Positions 42,954 to 54,846 of a DNA stretch of 64,000 nt are shown here, in pieces. Made by a program: the position numbers and the translations under genes. Location of the stretch: NCBI GenBank assembly GCA_951802425.1, contig OX637797.1, positions 1,736,001 through 1,800,000 on the forward strand, in the 5' to 3' direction. Each line of letters opens with the position of its first letter. Position 1 is the first letter of the stretch. Under the pieces are notes generated by a model. The model was given only the letters and a program-made list of their open reading frames with translations, did not search any database and was not told the DNA's origin. The DNA is from Clavaria fumosa (taxonomy: Eukaryota > Basidiomycota > Agaricomycetes > Agaricales > Clavariaceae).

Positions 42954-44391
42954 TCAGAGAAAGTCCTCCCTCCTCTCCAATGTCTCAGTGTCCGAGCCAC
43001 TAATACGTACGGATGCTGCACCCGGAGGAGGGTCAGAATTAAACAGAAAGAGTCCATCACGAGTATAGAAGAACAGGAGGCAATTACAGAGCCCGCTGAG
43101 GTCGAAGAGAAAAGCGGTCATCAATGTAGTCAGACGGCTACGTCCGGACTCAAATTGCGACCAGCGAGCTACACTGAGCGGAAACCCAAGAACAAAAATG
43201 ATGATGGGGTACCTAGAAAATGGTTCAGTCGAATCTCAGAAGGCTTAGAAAAATAAAACGCACAAAATCATGTAATACGCAAAGCTAGATATGGGTTGCC
43301 GATCATCCTTTGGCTTGCGGCGAACCCGGAATCTCCACCAGGGCAGTCCTGGATGTCGACTGATGTAGAACCCCAACCTCCAGAAAAAGAGAGGCAAATA
43401 ACACAAAAAGGAAATGCCAATAGCGATCCACAACCACGCATAAAACGTCAGCAGTTTGTACTTGTCTTCAGCGTTGACCCAACACCAGTACTGGCATAAA
43501 TTTAGTATGGAGACGAATGTGGATGAGTTGACATGCTCACCGGTGTTGGCGTAAAGAATTCATGCCGTCGCTCGCGGGTACTCACTAACAGGATCAACGG
43601 GCACAGGATGACAAATGCCCATATGATCCCAACGACAATCCGAGGCGTGACAAGAGAGGAGAAGGGCCTGCCACGCCACACGACGAAGAACGTGTGGACT
43701 GCAATGGCCTTCATAATGAATGAGTGTCCGATCAATAAGATGAAGCGTTGTGGTACGTACCGCGGTGGACAGGGCTACGGCGGTTTCCCCTACAGTTAGA
43801 ATATATCCTGATGTGATGCGGAACGTCGCTTAAGCTGCGAAGTAAATTTTTTTGAGGATAGTCATCACCCTGTGCCTTGCAGAAGTTTCCAGGTCGGACT
43901 CGCCCCACAACGACCGACCGTAAATTCCATGTTTCGCCGAGAGACTCGAGGAAGTCGCCTAAAAACAAGGAAAGCTGGCCAAAATGTCAGGCATGCGCTG
44001 CTGCTAGACGGACCATAAGGGCACTTACCAGGTACATTTCAATTGGATATGTTATTAACCGCCATTTCTTGAACTTCAGTCTGTAACGGACCACGTTTAT
44101 CTGAAAGAGACGTCAGTCTATTGCAGACGGAAATTAACGACTGACCGAGATGTCAGTCTATTTGCAGACGGAAATTAACGACTGACCGAGATCCTCAGGA
44201 GCAGCCAGGATACTGCAATGAATGATGCGACAGGGGCAAGCGATGCCGCCTTCACAAAATCAGCACCTCATTGCAGCAAGACGGAACCAACTCACAAAGA
44301 GAGCAACACTCTCAATACGACTGAGACATTTATAATGATTGCTAGAGATCCTAGCGAGTTCCAGCTCTGCCGCGGAGCAGTCGGTGCTCAT
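42954..44391 (-). CDS. cAMP-receptor/Git3-like seven-helix receptor, copy 2 (8 exons)
   Basis: Same eight-exon plan as copy 1; 345 residues from MSTDCSAAELEL to TLERREDFL. Seven hydrophobic segments, the basic first loop RYRLKFKKWRLITYP, LSLFLGDFLESLGE, CKAQG, AIAVHTFFVVWRGR, YWCWVN, LFFWRLGFYISRHPGLPWWRFRVRRKP in the third inner loop region, YPIIIFVLGFPLSVARW and LSGLCNCLLFFYTRDGLFLF. The homologous intron 3 here has a normal gtaagt donor at 44028. Intron 2 contains a 40-bp tandem duplication that doubles the splice donor. No inactivating change seen. The ligand and G protein are unknown. Confidence 0.75.
44111..44191. repeat. 40-bp tandem duplication in a receptor intron, duplicating the splice donor
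   Basis: Two copies (44111-44150 and 44151-44191), differing by one inserted T and one substitution, each containing GACTGACCGAGA, which on the coding strand is TCTCGGTCAGTC with the exon end and the donor. Confidence 0.9.
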
Positions 44392-45039
44392 GGCTGGGTG
44401 AGCTGATTGGCGAAGTTTAGCGCTGGAGGACGTGGGCTTTTATGCTCACCCAGATTTCGCTGACCTATTTTGGCCTAAGGAGATACGGTTGAATATACAG
44501 CATCGCACCGCTTGGAATGCGCCCGTCGCTGGATATGCCAATGTCAGAAATGACGGCTGCAAGTTTGTTACATGACTTTGCACGCCTTGTGGCCGAACTG
44601 TCCTCAGATCCCATCCGACGCGCTTTCAAGTCCTGCGTGACTGCGTCCCATGAGTGAATCCATCGCAGGCGAGCTAGTCCAATTGTCCAGGGCTGACAGC
44701 ATTCAGGGCAGCAGCGGCGGTATTGTGTGCAGCACACGCGCGTGGATCACCTCACCCAACGTGGGAAATGATTGACGTCAGTCATGTGATCTCAGAAATT
44801 CCCTTTCAGTTCTGAGATCACATGACTGTGTAATACTTACTTGATTATGTTTGGTTTGTTTGGCTTTGTCCGAGATGTCGGACTCTCCAGCTCACCGCAT
44901 CATGATCGCGTCACTTCGTTGGCGTGAGAGCATGTGTTGTGAATGATGCCGGAAATTTCCCGGACCAATTCTGGGGCAATGGGGATATCGCTTCTATGAT
45001 ACCTTATAGGAAGGCGGACACGCCCCTCAATCACCCTCC
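44392..45039. other. Intergenic
   Basis: Promoter of GPCR copy 2 and sequence up to the membrane-protein relic. Includes the perfect inverted repeat at 44779-44828. No gene seen. Confidence 0.4.
44779..44828. repeat. Perfect 19-bp inverted repeat with 12-nt spacer
   Basis: Left arm 44779-44797 (starting CAGTCATGTGATCTCAGAA) and right arm 44810-44828 are exact reverse complements. Transcribed, it would form a stable hairpin. It could be the remnant of a small terminal-inverted-repeat element, a terminator-like hairpin or a double operator. Confidence 0.95.
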
Positions 45040-45560
45040 GCGACGAGTCACTGGGCAATCTTCATTCCCCCCTCACCTGGAAGACTGATGCAATATTTGG
45101 GGCGAATCATTGTTCCTTAACATGTGGTAAGAGGGCTCATTGATCGCTCGGGTGAGAGCATGACGCACCCTCTGTATACAGTTATCAAACCTGTGTCTTG
45201 CCATATGCCCGCCGGCACCTATCGCCCAGCTACACCGCCTTGCTCCAGACTCACATCCGCTCAAACTTCCCTAACTAACTGAAAAAGCTCTCCAAAAAGT
45301 CTCCGCAGTCGTGATCAAGTTACTTGCCGTTTACGCCGGTCACGTCTACATTGTCAAGTTCCCTCTCAGTTCAAGGACTTTAGATACAACGGCGTGAAAG
45401 CAGGTTTGCTATCGTCTTCGTCAGTAAGAAGTAGCATAGCATATCGGCAAGTTCTATCTACTCAACTGGATAGTGTAGATGTGACCATCTACCGAAGCAT
45501 GCGAAGGCGAGCTGGGCTGTTTGCACAATTTAAAGAAGTAAACTAGTCAAGATTTCTTAA
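45040..45560 (+). pseudogene. Relic of the multi-pass membrane-protein family (paralogs A-C)
   Basis: Decayed sequence aligning by eye with paralog A from just upstream of its start through about codon 170. Corresponding blocks are ACGCACCCTCTGTAT (first exon 2 codons), TCCGCTCAAACTTCC, GTGATCAAGTTACTTGCCG, AGTTCAAGGACTTTAGATAC, and GACCATCTACCGAAGCATGC. Small deletions and stops disrupt every frame (e.g. after TTCCCTAACTAACTGA). The rest of the gene is absent, replaced by the FMP32 fragment. It probably marks a former fourth copy truncated by rearrangement. Confidence 0.75.
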
Positions 45561-45596
45561 TCTCCATGGAGTCCTGTTGGAGCCTGCCGCGAGAGG

Positions 45597-46070
45597 CTAG
45601 AAAATAATTGGTGGTGTCGGAAAACCAAAAGGCCAAGCTGTGAACAAGCCGCTCACTCTCAAAACCTTTGACAGGCGGATTATCACGCTTGATTTATCTA
45701 CGCGATTGATGAGAAGCGCAAACGTAGCGCGTATGAGGACATGCGGTGGTGAAGGTTTCCCCGAAAGTAGTGACACAGAGGCGGTGCGTGTTGAGTGTGG
45801 CGGCTGGGTGTGCGCCGTTGCCATTGTGGCGGGAGTGAGCAGGAGAGGCGGTTGAAGTGCATTGCTGTCATATCCATGATACCTGTTTGAAGCCGTAGCG
45901 CCGTAGCATAGAAATTATTATCACCTAAGCGCGCATCGTACCCAACTCCGTTCAAACATTGCCTATTCCACTCTTTTTCACTACTCAGTGCGATCGTGAG
46001 TGCCCTCACATCCTTGGGAAAGAGATGTCAAGGCCGTCGTCGGAGCGGTTTGTGCGCGGGACAGTTGGCT
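45597..46070 (-). pseudogene. Fragment of the FMP32 gene (exon 1), broken
   Basis: The stretch 45608-45880 matches the 3' part of FMP32 exon 1 and the start of its intron 1 ([22 protein letters not shown] become HTQPP, LLINRVDK and a shifted remainder). After about 140 bp of unrelated sequence, 46025-46062 matches a further piece upstream (around GTCGTCGGAGCGG). Frameshifts and the lost start and later exons make it non-functional. It lies directly downstream of GPCR copy 3, just as intact FMP32 lies downstream of GPCR copy 2, which argues for duplication of the two-gene block. Confidence 0.75.
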
Positions 46071-46164
46071 AGCGGGGGAGCGGTTTTGATTTACGTGATT
46101 TCTACAGAAGTGTGCATGTGGTGTACGTATTGTGGAGGCCCTGGCATATCGGACAGGTTGGTAG

Positions 46165-47594
46165 TTACGCGATTTCTACAGCAGATCGACTACCAATAGA
46201 TGACTCCCCCTTCTCCACTGTATTAGCATCCGAGCCAATGGCAGAAGCACGCATAGGAGGGTCTGCATCAAATAAGAAGAGTCCATGGCGGGTATAAATG
46301 AAGAGAAGGCAGTTACATAGACCCCCGAGATCGAAAATAAAAGAAGATACTAATGCAGTGGAAGCATGGCTATTGTGGGACACAAATTGCCGAAAGCGAA
46401 CTCCACTGAGAGGCATTCCGAGAACAAAGGTGGTGAGGGGATACCTAGAAACAGTTCAGTCAGTCTCAAGGATATCGGGAAATTACTGTACTACATACAG
46501 AAGCATGTGCCATGCAGAATTGGCTTTAAATACCCGACCGTCCTTCGGGCTGCGGTGAATCCGGAATCTCCACCAAGGCTCCTCTGGATTTCTACCAATG
46601 TATCCCGTCCTCCAGAGAAATAGTGGCAAATAACACAAAATTGAAACTAGTATGGCTAGCCAGAGCCACACGTAGAACGTCAACAGCCTATACGGGAGAG
46701 CAGCGTTGACCCAACACCACCACTTGCGTAGGTTTAGTATTGAGGCAAATGTGAATGGGTTGACAAGCTCACCGGTGTTGGTGTAAAAAATCCATGCCGT
46801 CGCTCGTGGTTACTCACAAACAGGATCAACGGGAACAAGATGACAAATGCCCATATAATCCCAACAACAACACAGGGTGCGACAAGAGAGAAGAAGAGCC
46901 TGCCCCACCACACGACGAAGAAAGTGTGGGCTGCAATGGCCTTCATAACAAGTGAATATCCAATCGATAAGAAGTAGAGCTCAGGTACATACAATGTTGC
47001 TCAGGGCTACGGCGGTTTCCCCAACCGTTACAATGTATCCTGGTGCGTTGTAAAAGGTCACATAAGCGACAAGGAAAAATCATGAGGATAGCCGTTACCC
47101 TGTGCCTTGCAGAAATCTCCAGGTCGGACTCGCCCCACAACCACCGACCGTATATTAAATGTATCGGCAAGGGATTCGAGGAAATCGCCTAAAAATAATG
47201 AAAGCTAACCAACATGTCAGGAATGCATGCCGCTGGACAGATCATGAAGACACTTGCCAGATACACCTCGATAGGATATGTTATCAACCGCCATTTCTTG
47301 AACTTCTGTCTGTGACGAATCGCATTCATCTAGAAAGAGAAGTCAGTCTAAACCTGAGTTGCGGCTGAGATCAGTGACTAACTGAAATCCTCAGGAGAAG
47401 CGAAGACATTGCAATCAGTGACACAATAGGGGCGAGTGTAGCTGCCTATATGCAGTTCAAAATCAGCATTTCATTAAAGCGAGGCCGAATTGACACACAA
47501 AAAGAGCCACGCTTTGCATGCGAGTAAGACATGTATAATGACTATCGGGGTTGCTAGCAAGTTCCAGTTCTGCCGCAGTGCAGTCAGTGCTCAT
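46165..47594 (-). CDS. cAMP-receptor/Git3-like seven-helix receptor, copy 3 (8 exons)
   Basis: Eight exons in the same positions and phases as copies 1 and 2; 351 residues from MSTDCTAAELELASNPDSH to SAVEIA. Features: LAPIVSLIAMSSLLL, RHRQKFKKWRLITYPIEVYL, LSLFLGDFLESLADTF, CKAQG, AIAAHTFFVVWWGR, WWCWVN, YPLTTFVLGMPLSGVRF, LGGLCNCLLFIYTRHGLFLF. Intron 3 begins GC (gcaagt at 47257), like copy 1. The C-terminal tail is longer than in the other two and Ser-rich, a place where such receptors are usually phosphorylated (inference). No disabling change was found. Confidence 0.75.
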
Positions 47595-48695
47595 GACTGG
47601 ATGGAAATATTCTGGTTGAGAGCGGGATGAACTGGAGAAACAATCTGACAAGATCAAAGGTTCCCTTCGCTTCTCAGAGATGCGAGCTTTTATTCATGCG
47701 ACTTTTGCTGATCCATCTCGTTGCGAAGGTCTTGTGAGATTGCACCTCGTGCTCACAGGACAGCATGATTGGTAAAGCGCCCGTCACTAAATATGTGTTG
47801 TCGGCCATTGCCAAGTGCCCGCAACATTCCGAAAGTGTACAGTACAGCATATCGCAAAGATATCCGCCTGCCTAAAGTGGTGCCTGGTGAAATATGTCTC
47901 ATTGAAACTACTGACAACAATGCAAATTTCTCACACTCACCGATGAGGATCGCCTCAGAAATTCAAGCTTCAGGTGTCAAGCTTCGAGCAGCTGCTCTGC
48001 CGCAACTTACTTTCAAACCAACTGCCTCTTCTGTTCCAACATTCAACGTTCTGGACCTGATCGACATCTGTCATAATTTCATCAATGCTACAACTAGACA
48101 TCAATTCGTACCTTTGTGTGAAAGTGGTGGAAATGATACCGGACAGATGTAGCTGCATTACCACAGCCCATAATCGGAGTAGTGACGCTGGCATTATCAA
48201 CAGTGTCCGTTTGGTCCGAACGGCAAAGGAGACTCTATCTGCTATTGGGCAGGATGTTTCCTGACATAGAAGGCATTGATGCTAGTACTACAAAAAGGCA
48301 AGCCGCGGAGATTTCGCCGAGGGCTTTGAGGAACTGTTGTGGAAACAAGATCAAGAGTCACTTACCGGATAAATCTCGATTTGCCATTTCTTGATTTACT
48401 ACTGTATGCTTATATGAATTGCGGGTGAACATGGTCACCTGCACACGTGAAACCGGTATATTGTTGCCGCGAGCTATTGTTGCCGCGAGATTGTGCAGGC
48501 AATCGAGGACACGGTGCCAGTGCCTGTCCACGTTGACAGGAACGCCTTGATGATCGATCATCATTTTCGCACGCTGCACTGCCTCACACACTGGAACACA
48601 ACCACATTGCCAGTGAAGCGACATTGAATTGACAAACCCATGTAATTCTCAGAAATTAAATTCCCGGATAGATACCAAATCCGAGAGCATGCACA
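47595..48695. other. Intergenic with a possible receptor relic
   Basis: Promoter of GPCR copy 3 and 3' flank of the thiolase gene. Apart from the suspected relic at 48180-48410, no gene is seen; the plus-strand frame at 47769-48152 has no motif. Confidence 0.4.
48180..48410 (-). pseudogene. Possible relic of a GPCR-like gene (exons 3-4)
   Basis: On the minus strand, ACAGTAGTAAATCAAGAAATGG...TTATCCGGTAAGTG resembles the end of receptor exon 3 with its donor, and downstream CTCAAAGCCCTCGGCGAAA resembles the FLESLGE part of exon 4. The match is short and full of gaps. Low certainty; it could also be a diverged receptor exon pair from an otherwise lost gene. Confidence 0.3.
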
Positions 48696-50225
<1,530 letters not shown>

Positions 50226-50461
50226 TTATATAGCTAGCGTGCCAGTGGTGCGAGCCCCTTGGAGAAAAAAAAGACGACAAATCCAAATGGTGCGATGGGG
50301 TGATTTAATTTTTTTACGACAAAGACAGGGACGATGACGGCAATGATGAGAGTATGTAGGTAAAACGTAACCTGGAGCAGGTATTCACCGCCTTCACCTG
50401 GAATGTCTCGTCCGTTTGCTCCGAAGTCACATGCCAAACCCCCGCCCCCTCGTTGACAAAT

Positions 50462-51218
50462 TCACTCGACCCAGTCAAGTACAGTACCCACGACCATGCA
50501 CCATACTTCCAGCCAACGCACTAGCACCGTGTCGTTCTCACCGTCTTCCAACTCGGACATCAGCTCTCCCACGGCATCCGAAGTGTGACATGGGTGAAAA
50601 TACCAGGACGGTTGGCCTGTGGTGGGATGGTCGCCGTATGAGAGAAGGGGGAATGAGGCGTTGGGAAACGACATAGAGAACGCCGTCGCTTCAGTATCCT
50701 CAAGTGGGAAAGACGGAGACATTGTTGTCCGGATCATGTCCTCAAACGGCAGTGGCGAGCCGCCTACGGGGGAAGAGCTGAGGACTGCAGATCCGAAACT
50801 CTTCGAAAAGAGGCTGTTACACACTTGCGTCGTTGACGGTAAAGTACAACGCAGGCACTTGAAAACTTGCAGAATATACGATGTTTTGGCAGCAAGTCAG
50901 GACTTGGATAGCTTGAGTTGTACTAGATGACATGATTTCGTCTCTCGAAAGCTCTTGATCTTCGACGTTGATGCCGTTAAGAGGTACTCCCCTTTGCACG
51001 AATAGAACGGTGCGAGAGAGGTATCCCAAGCTCGGCACAGACTGTATCGTCGGCTAAGAAGAATCTTCGAGGCGCGAGCTGTCCGAGAAGCATACAGGAT
51101 GTTCGACCCAAGACCAGCCCTTCAATCCCTTCGCTTTCGGGTGTTCTGAAGCGTACTTTTTGACGAAGGCCTTGCAAGCATCGTCGAACTGTGCGCGTGT
51201 CAAGGTTGAGGGCAACAT
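50462..51218 (-). CDS. ATG10: Autophagy E2-like enzyme Atg10, 3 exons
   Basis: Atg10 conjugates the ubiquitin-like Atg12 to Atg5. Exons 51218-51096, 51041-50825 and 50784-50462 give 220 residues. Support: the C-terminal core SYGDHPTTGQPSWYFHPCHTSD with the catalytic Cys of HPC, then WLEVWCMVVGTVLD; the middle strand FQVPALYFTVNDA; and the N-terminus MLPSTLTRAQFDDACKAF followed by WSWVEHP. The 40-nt second intron is short for this genome and the region between SRTVLF and IVYSASF may be modelled imperfectly. Start at 51218 is the first Met of the conserved N-terminal helix. Confidence 0.82.
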
Positions 51219-51358
51219 AGAAAGCGTGACCAGCTGCTATTTGCCGTAAACCTTAGAAATTAGAACTGTACAGCTGCCGTCAGCCACAGACCACGAGACA
51301 GCCAACCAAGTCCCAACTCGCATCCCCCTCAGGGTCTCATTCACATTCTCTCCTTGTC

Positions 51359-52339
51359 ATGACTGTTGGAAAGGTCAGTTAATAGCTGCAGAGTAGCTTC
51401 CTGTTACCCAGAACTAAATTTCGCGCGTAGAACAAGCGCTTGTCCAAGGGCAAGAAGGGTCTCAAGAAAAAGGTCGTCGACCCATTCACCAGGAAAGGTG
51501 GGGACACACAGTCTCTGACTGTATTCCTTTGCTTATTCCTCTTCAGAGTGGTATGATATCAAGTCGCCTTCGATCTTTGAAGTTCGGAATGTTGGCAAGA
51601 CTCTGGTCAACCGATCGCAGGGCTTAAGTGTGTATATTGTTCAAAGCATCATGTTCAAGTCCTGATGACATGGCTTAGAAAATGCCAACGACTCATTGAA
51701 GGGTCGTGTTGTTGAGGTGTCGCTCGCAGACCTCAACAAGGACGAGGAGCAGTCTTTCCGCAAGATCAAGCTGCGGATTGACGAAGTCCAAGGGAAAAAT
51801 TGCCTTACCAACTTCCATGGCATGGACTTCACTTCAGACAAGCTGCGGTCCCTTGTCCGCAAGTGGCAAACGCTCATCGAGGCCCATGTCGACGTCAGAA
51901 CCACAGACGGCTACCTTCTCCGACTTTTCGCCATCGCTTTCACCAAACGACGTCCAACGCAAGTGCGGAAGACGACCTACGCCCAAACCAGTCAAATACG
52001 CGAGATAAGAAAAAAGATGTTTGAGATTATGACGCGGGAAGCTACAAGCTGTGACTTGAAGGAGCTTGTGCAGAAATTTGTCCCAGAAGCAATAGGCCGG
52101 GAGATCGAGAAGGCGACGCGTGGGATCTATCCGTTGCAAAACGTTTACATCCGTAAGGCCAAGATTCTCAAAGCACCCAAGTTCGACGTATCCAAGTTGC
52201 TTGAGCTGCACGGCGAGTCTACAGATGTAAGTTGAGCCATTGGAGTGTCCTACACCTTACTGATGTTTTCGAGAAGGAATCTGGTACGCGGGTGGTGAAG
52301 GCGGAGTTCAAGGAACCTGAAGTCCAAGAAACAGTTTAA
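51359..52339 (+). CDS. RPS1: 40S ribosomal protein eS1 (Rps1/S3a), 5 exons
   Basis: Small-subunit ribosomal protein near the mRNA exit. Exons 51359-51373 (15 nt: MTVGK), 51431-51497, 51547-51627, 51679-52226 and 52277-52339 give 257 residues, the usual length. Motifs: [85 protein letters not shown], and [22 protein letters not shown]. The dense introns near the 5' end are usual for ribosomal protein genes of this group. Start codon context is typical and the N-terminus matches the family after Met removal. Confidence 0.96.
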
Positions 52340-52512
52340 AATACCTCCTGGCTCGCAACTGACTGTCATCCATTAGTTATGATGGAATGGCAACATATCA
52401 CCTCATTTATTGTGTTCGCTGCACTAGGATTAACTTTCCAGCTGAGAGTCCCAACCATCCGTTGTAATAGTGTAAAGCATGTCGTACCGTTCTTAGTTCA
52501 GCGACCTCTACC

Positions 52513-53247
52513 ATGGGCGACGTCGAACATCTGAAATCTTTCTTTGTCACTCATCCAGACTTCCCAGTCAAGGTTCTTGACAAGGACCATTTCATGACGG
52601 TTCGCAGACCTGAACGGCGTTTTCGTTTAGGGCATCAATTTCGTGGACTGGTTACCTGTCCTCCGTAACCCGATCGCGTTCGAGACATTAATCACGCACA
52701 TCGTCAACCACATCACGGCGAACTCCCTCATATGGTCCCCGTCGAAGACGATCGACGTCGTTGTCGCTCTTGAGGCGCGGGGGTTCTTGTTTGGCCCCAC
52801 CGTGGCCCTCAGGCTGGGAGCCGCGTTCGTCCCTGTGAGGAAGAAGGGGAAGTTGCCTGGGGAATGCTTCACTTCCACATATCTTAAGGAGTACGGCGAG
52901 GTCAGTGTTGTGGGCGCCGACAAAACGCGTCTACGTCATGTTAATTCGTGTCTAGGACCATTTTCAAATGCAAGCAGGAGCCATCCAGCCTGGGCAGAAC
53001 GTTGTCGTGCTCGACGATCTCCTGGCGACTGGTACGCCCATCACCGTGATTCTTGGGCCCTGGATAATGACTCGCGCCCTTTGCAGGTGGATCTGCTCAA
53101 GCAGCGGGGGCGCTCATCGCGCAGCAAGGTGGTATCACTCTTGAATACATCTTCATCGTGGAACTCTCATTCTACAAGGGACGCGACAAGTTGGACGCGC
53201 CAGTGTATGCTATGATTCGCTCAGACGAAGAGCCACGCAACGCGTAG
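52513..53247 (+). CDS. APT1: Adenine phosphoribosyltransferase, 4 exons
   Basis: Salvages adenine with PRPP to AMP. Exons 52513-52572, 52631-52900, 52956-53031 and 53087-53247 give 188 residues. Conserved parts: [13 protein letters not shown] (usually F-DI-P-L), [40 protein letters not shown] and the PRPP-binding loop [14 protein letters not shown] followed by LIAQQGG. The splice at 53031/53087 restores the ATGG motif. Cytosolic, no leader. It lies 173 bp after RPS1 on the same strand. Confidence 0.94.
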
Positions 53248-53437
53248 TAATTAGACCAGCAATCTTGTGTTCGATATTAGACAGCTATGAAGATACAGCC
53301 TCAGACGAGGAGCGTGTCCGACGAAGTAGCAATAGGGCAACTGCGCACAATCCGATTCTGAACGCATTTGGTGTTCGACGCGGATACCTTCTTCCAGCAC
53401 CATCCGAGGTCTCGATATTGTGAAATTACTGCGCCCA

Positions 53438-54665
53438 ATGCAAGACGTGTCTGCAACAATCGGGGAGTTCTTGCTCAAAGGTTGGGTCAGTGGACTTCTG
53501 AACGCTCTCTTCCGCCATGGGGCTCAGAACGCGTGCTCATCAGGTTCTAACTGACTCGCCTTGCCCAACGTGTATGGTTCCTTTGATGCGCTCACCGGCT
53601 GGCTCTTCGTCCATTCGGGAATTCTGTCCCGCTTGCGATCCTCAAGGCAAGCTAGACTTCAATTCAATCTCTCTGGCTTATGAGTGCCGATATTTGACAT
53701 GCTAGTAGCTCCGCCGCCCAACCACGATAAGCTAACAAATGATCAAGTGTCAAGTGGCGCTGTTCCTACAACCATGAAACTCTCCAACACGGCAGATGCA
53801 TCGGCCCAAAATGACGTACGCGCGGATGCTGCGGGTGTTCCATTTGAGGCTACTTCTGCAAGGGCACCATCCGATGAGACAAAAGCATCCAGAATGCGTG
53901 AACAGTCTCAGCAAGCGTCCTCGGAGATTGCAAAGCGTGTTCTGAAGGGTTGGGCGATGCTCGGAGACGAATGTCCTAGTCCCACATGCTTTGGTGTGCC
54001 TCTCGTCAGGCGACCCAAGCGAAATGGGGGCAGAGATCCGAGGATGGTGAGCAAGGTCCCGAATATCTCTCAATTGCATTCTAAGCTCGCTGGAGAAAGG
54101 AATGCGTGATTTGTGGGACCGTGTACGTGAATGAAAAAGACGCGGCGAGTTTTGGCTCAAATGTTGGATATGCACGGAACAACGGCGAGGCTCCCGCCGG
54201 CCTCGATGCTCCGGAATTAACAGACGAGCCGCCCACGTCTCTTGCATCCTTGCCACATTCCCCTCAGACAGATGTGAGTTCTGCTTGTGGATGTATTTGA
54301 AATTGCGACTCAATTTTCAATCACAGTCGAGAGACACGACATCTACTCTACCTGAACACAGCCCAAGCACACAGCAGGTAGGCCCATTTACTTCGTAGGC
54401 GCCGATGGCATACTTGATTGCTCCTGAGCAACAGCTTTCGACCACCTCGACCACTCTCACTGCCCTATCGCCGGCTTCACGCTCGCTCGAGTTGGCCCTT
54501 CACATACTCTCTGACCGCATGAAACAACTGACGCAATGTCCCGAGATGGTGGACACTGGAGCGATCGCTTCGACATCGGAGGCCATTGCAAAAGTCACTC
54601 GTGCGTTAGGGGAGGTGAAACACCTTATTTGGTTTGAAAGCCAGGCAGACAGAACCAATAATTGA
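53438..54665 (+). CDS. Double p27/SSSCA1-type zinc-ribbon protein, 6 exons
   Basis: Exons 53438-53485, 53544-53646, 53706-54046, 54100-54273, 54327-54377 and 54429-54665 give 317 residues. Two copies of the autoantigen-p27 (ZNRD2/SSSCA1) zinc motif are present. The first is FLLKGWVLTDSPCPTCMVPL...REFCPACDP at residues about 10-50. The second is VLKGWAMLGDECPSPTCFGVPLVRR...ECVICGTVY at about 135-180. The C-terminal third is Ser/Thr-rich, ending in a helix MKQLTQCPEMV...ALGEVKHLIWFE. The human relative is a small protein linked to centromere antigens and tankyrase; its biochemical role is unclear. Intron 2 uses a strong GC donor (AAG then gcaagc, 53647). Confidence 0.8.
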
Positions 54666-54846
54666 ATTTGTTCCGTGTCCGTGACACCGTGCAAGTGGCG
54701 TGTTGAATGTGATCGATCGTGGTGATCGAGCCAATTCAAGCAGTGTCTCGTGACCGTGGCACTGCTTGTCTAGCCTTTACTGCACCACTCCGGCGTGGTC
54801 GGGAGAGCCCATGACCTCCTACTAGCGCTCATTGCGCCTCAGCGAC

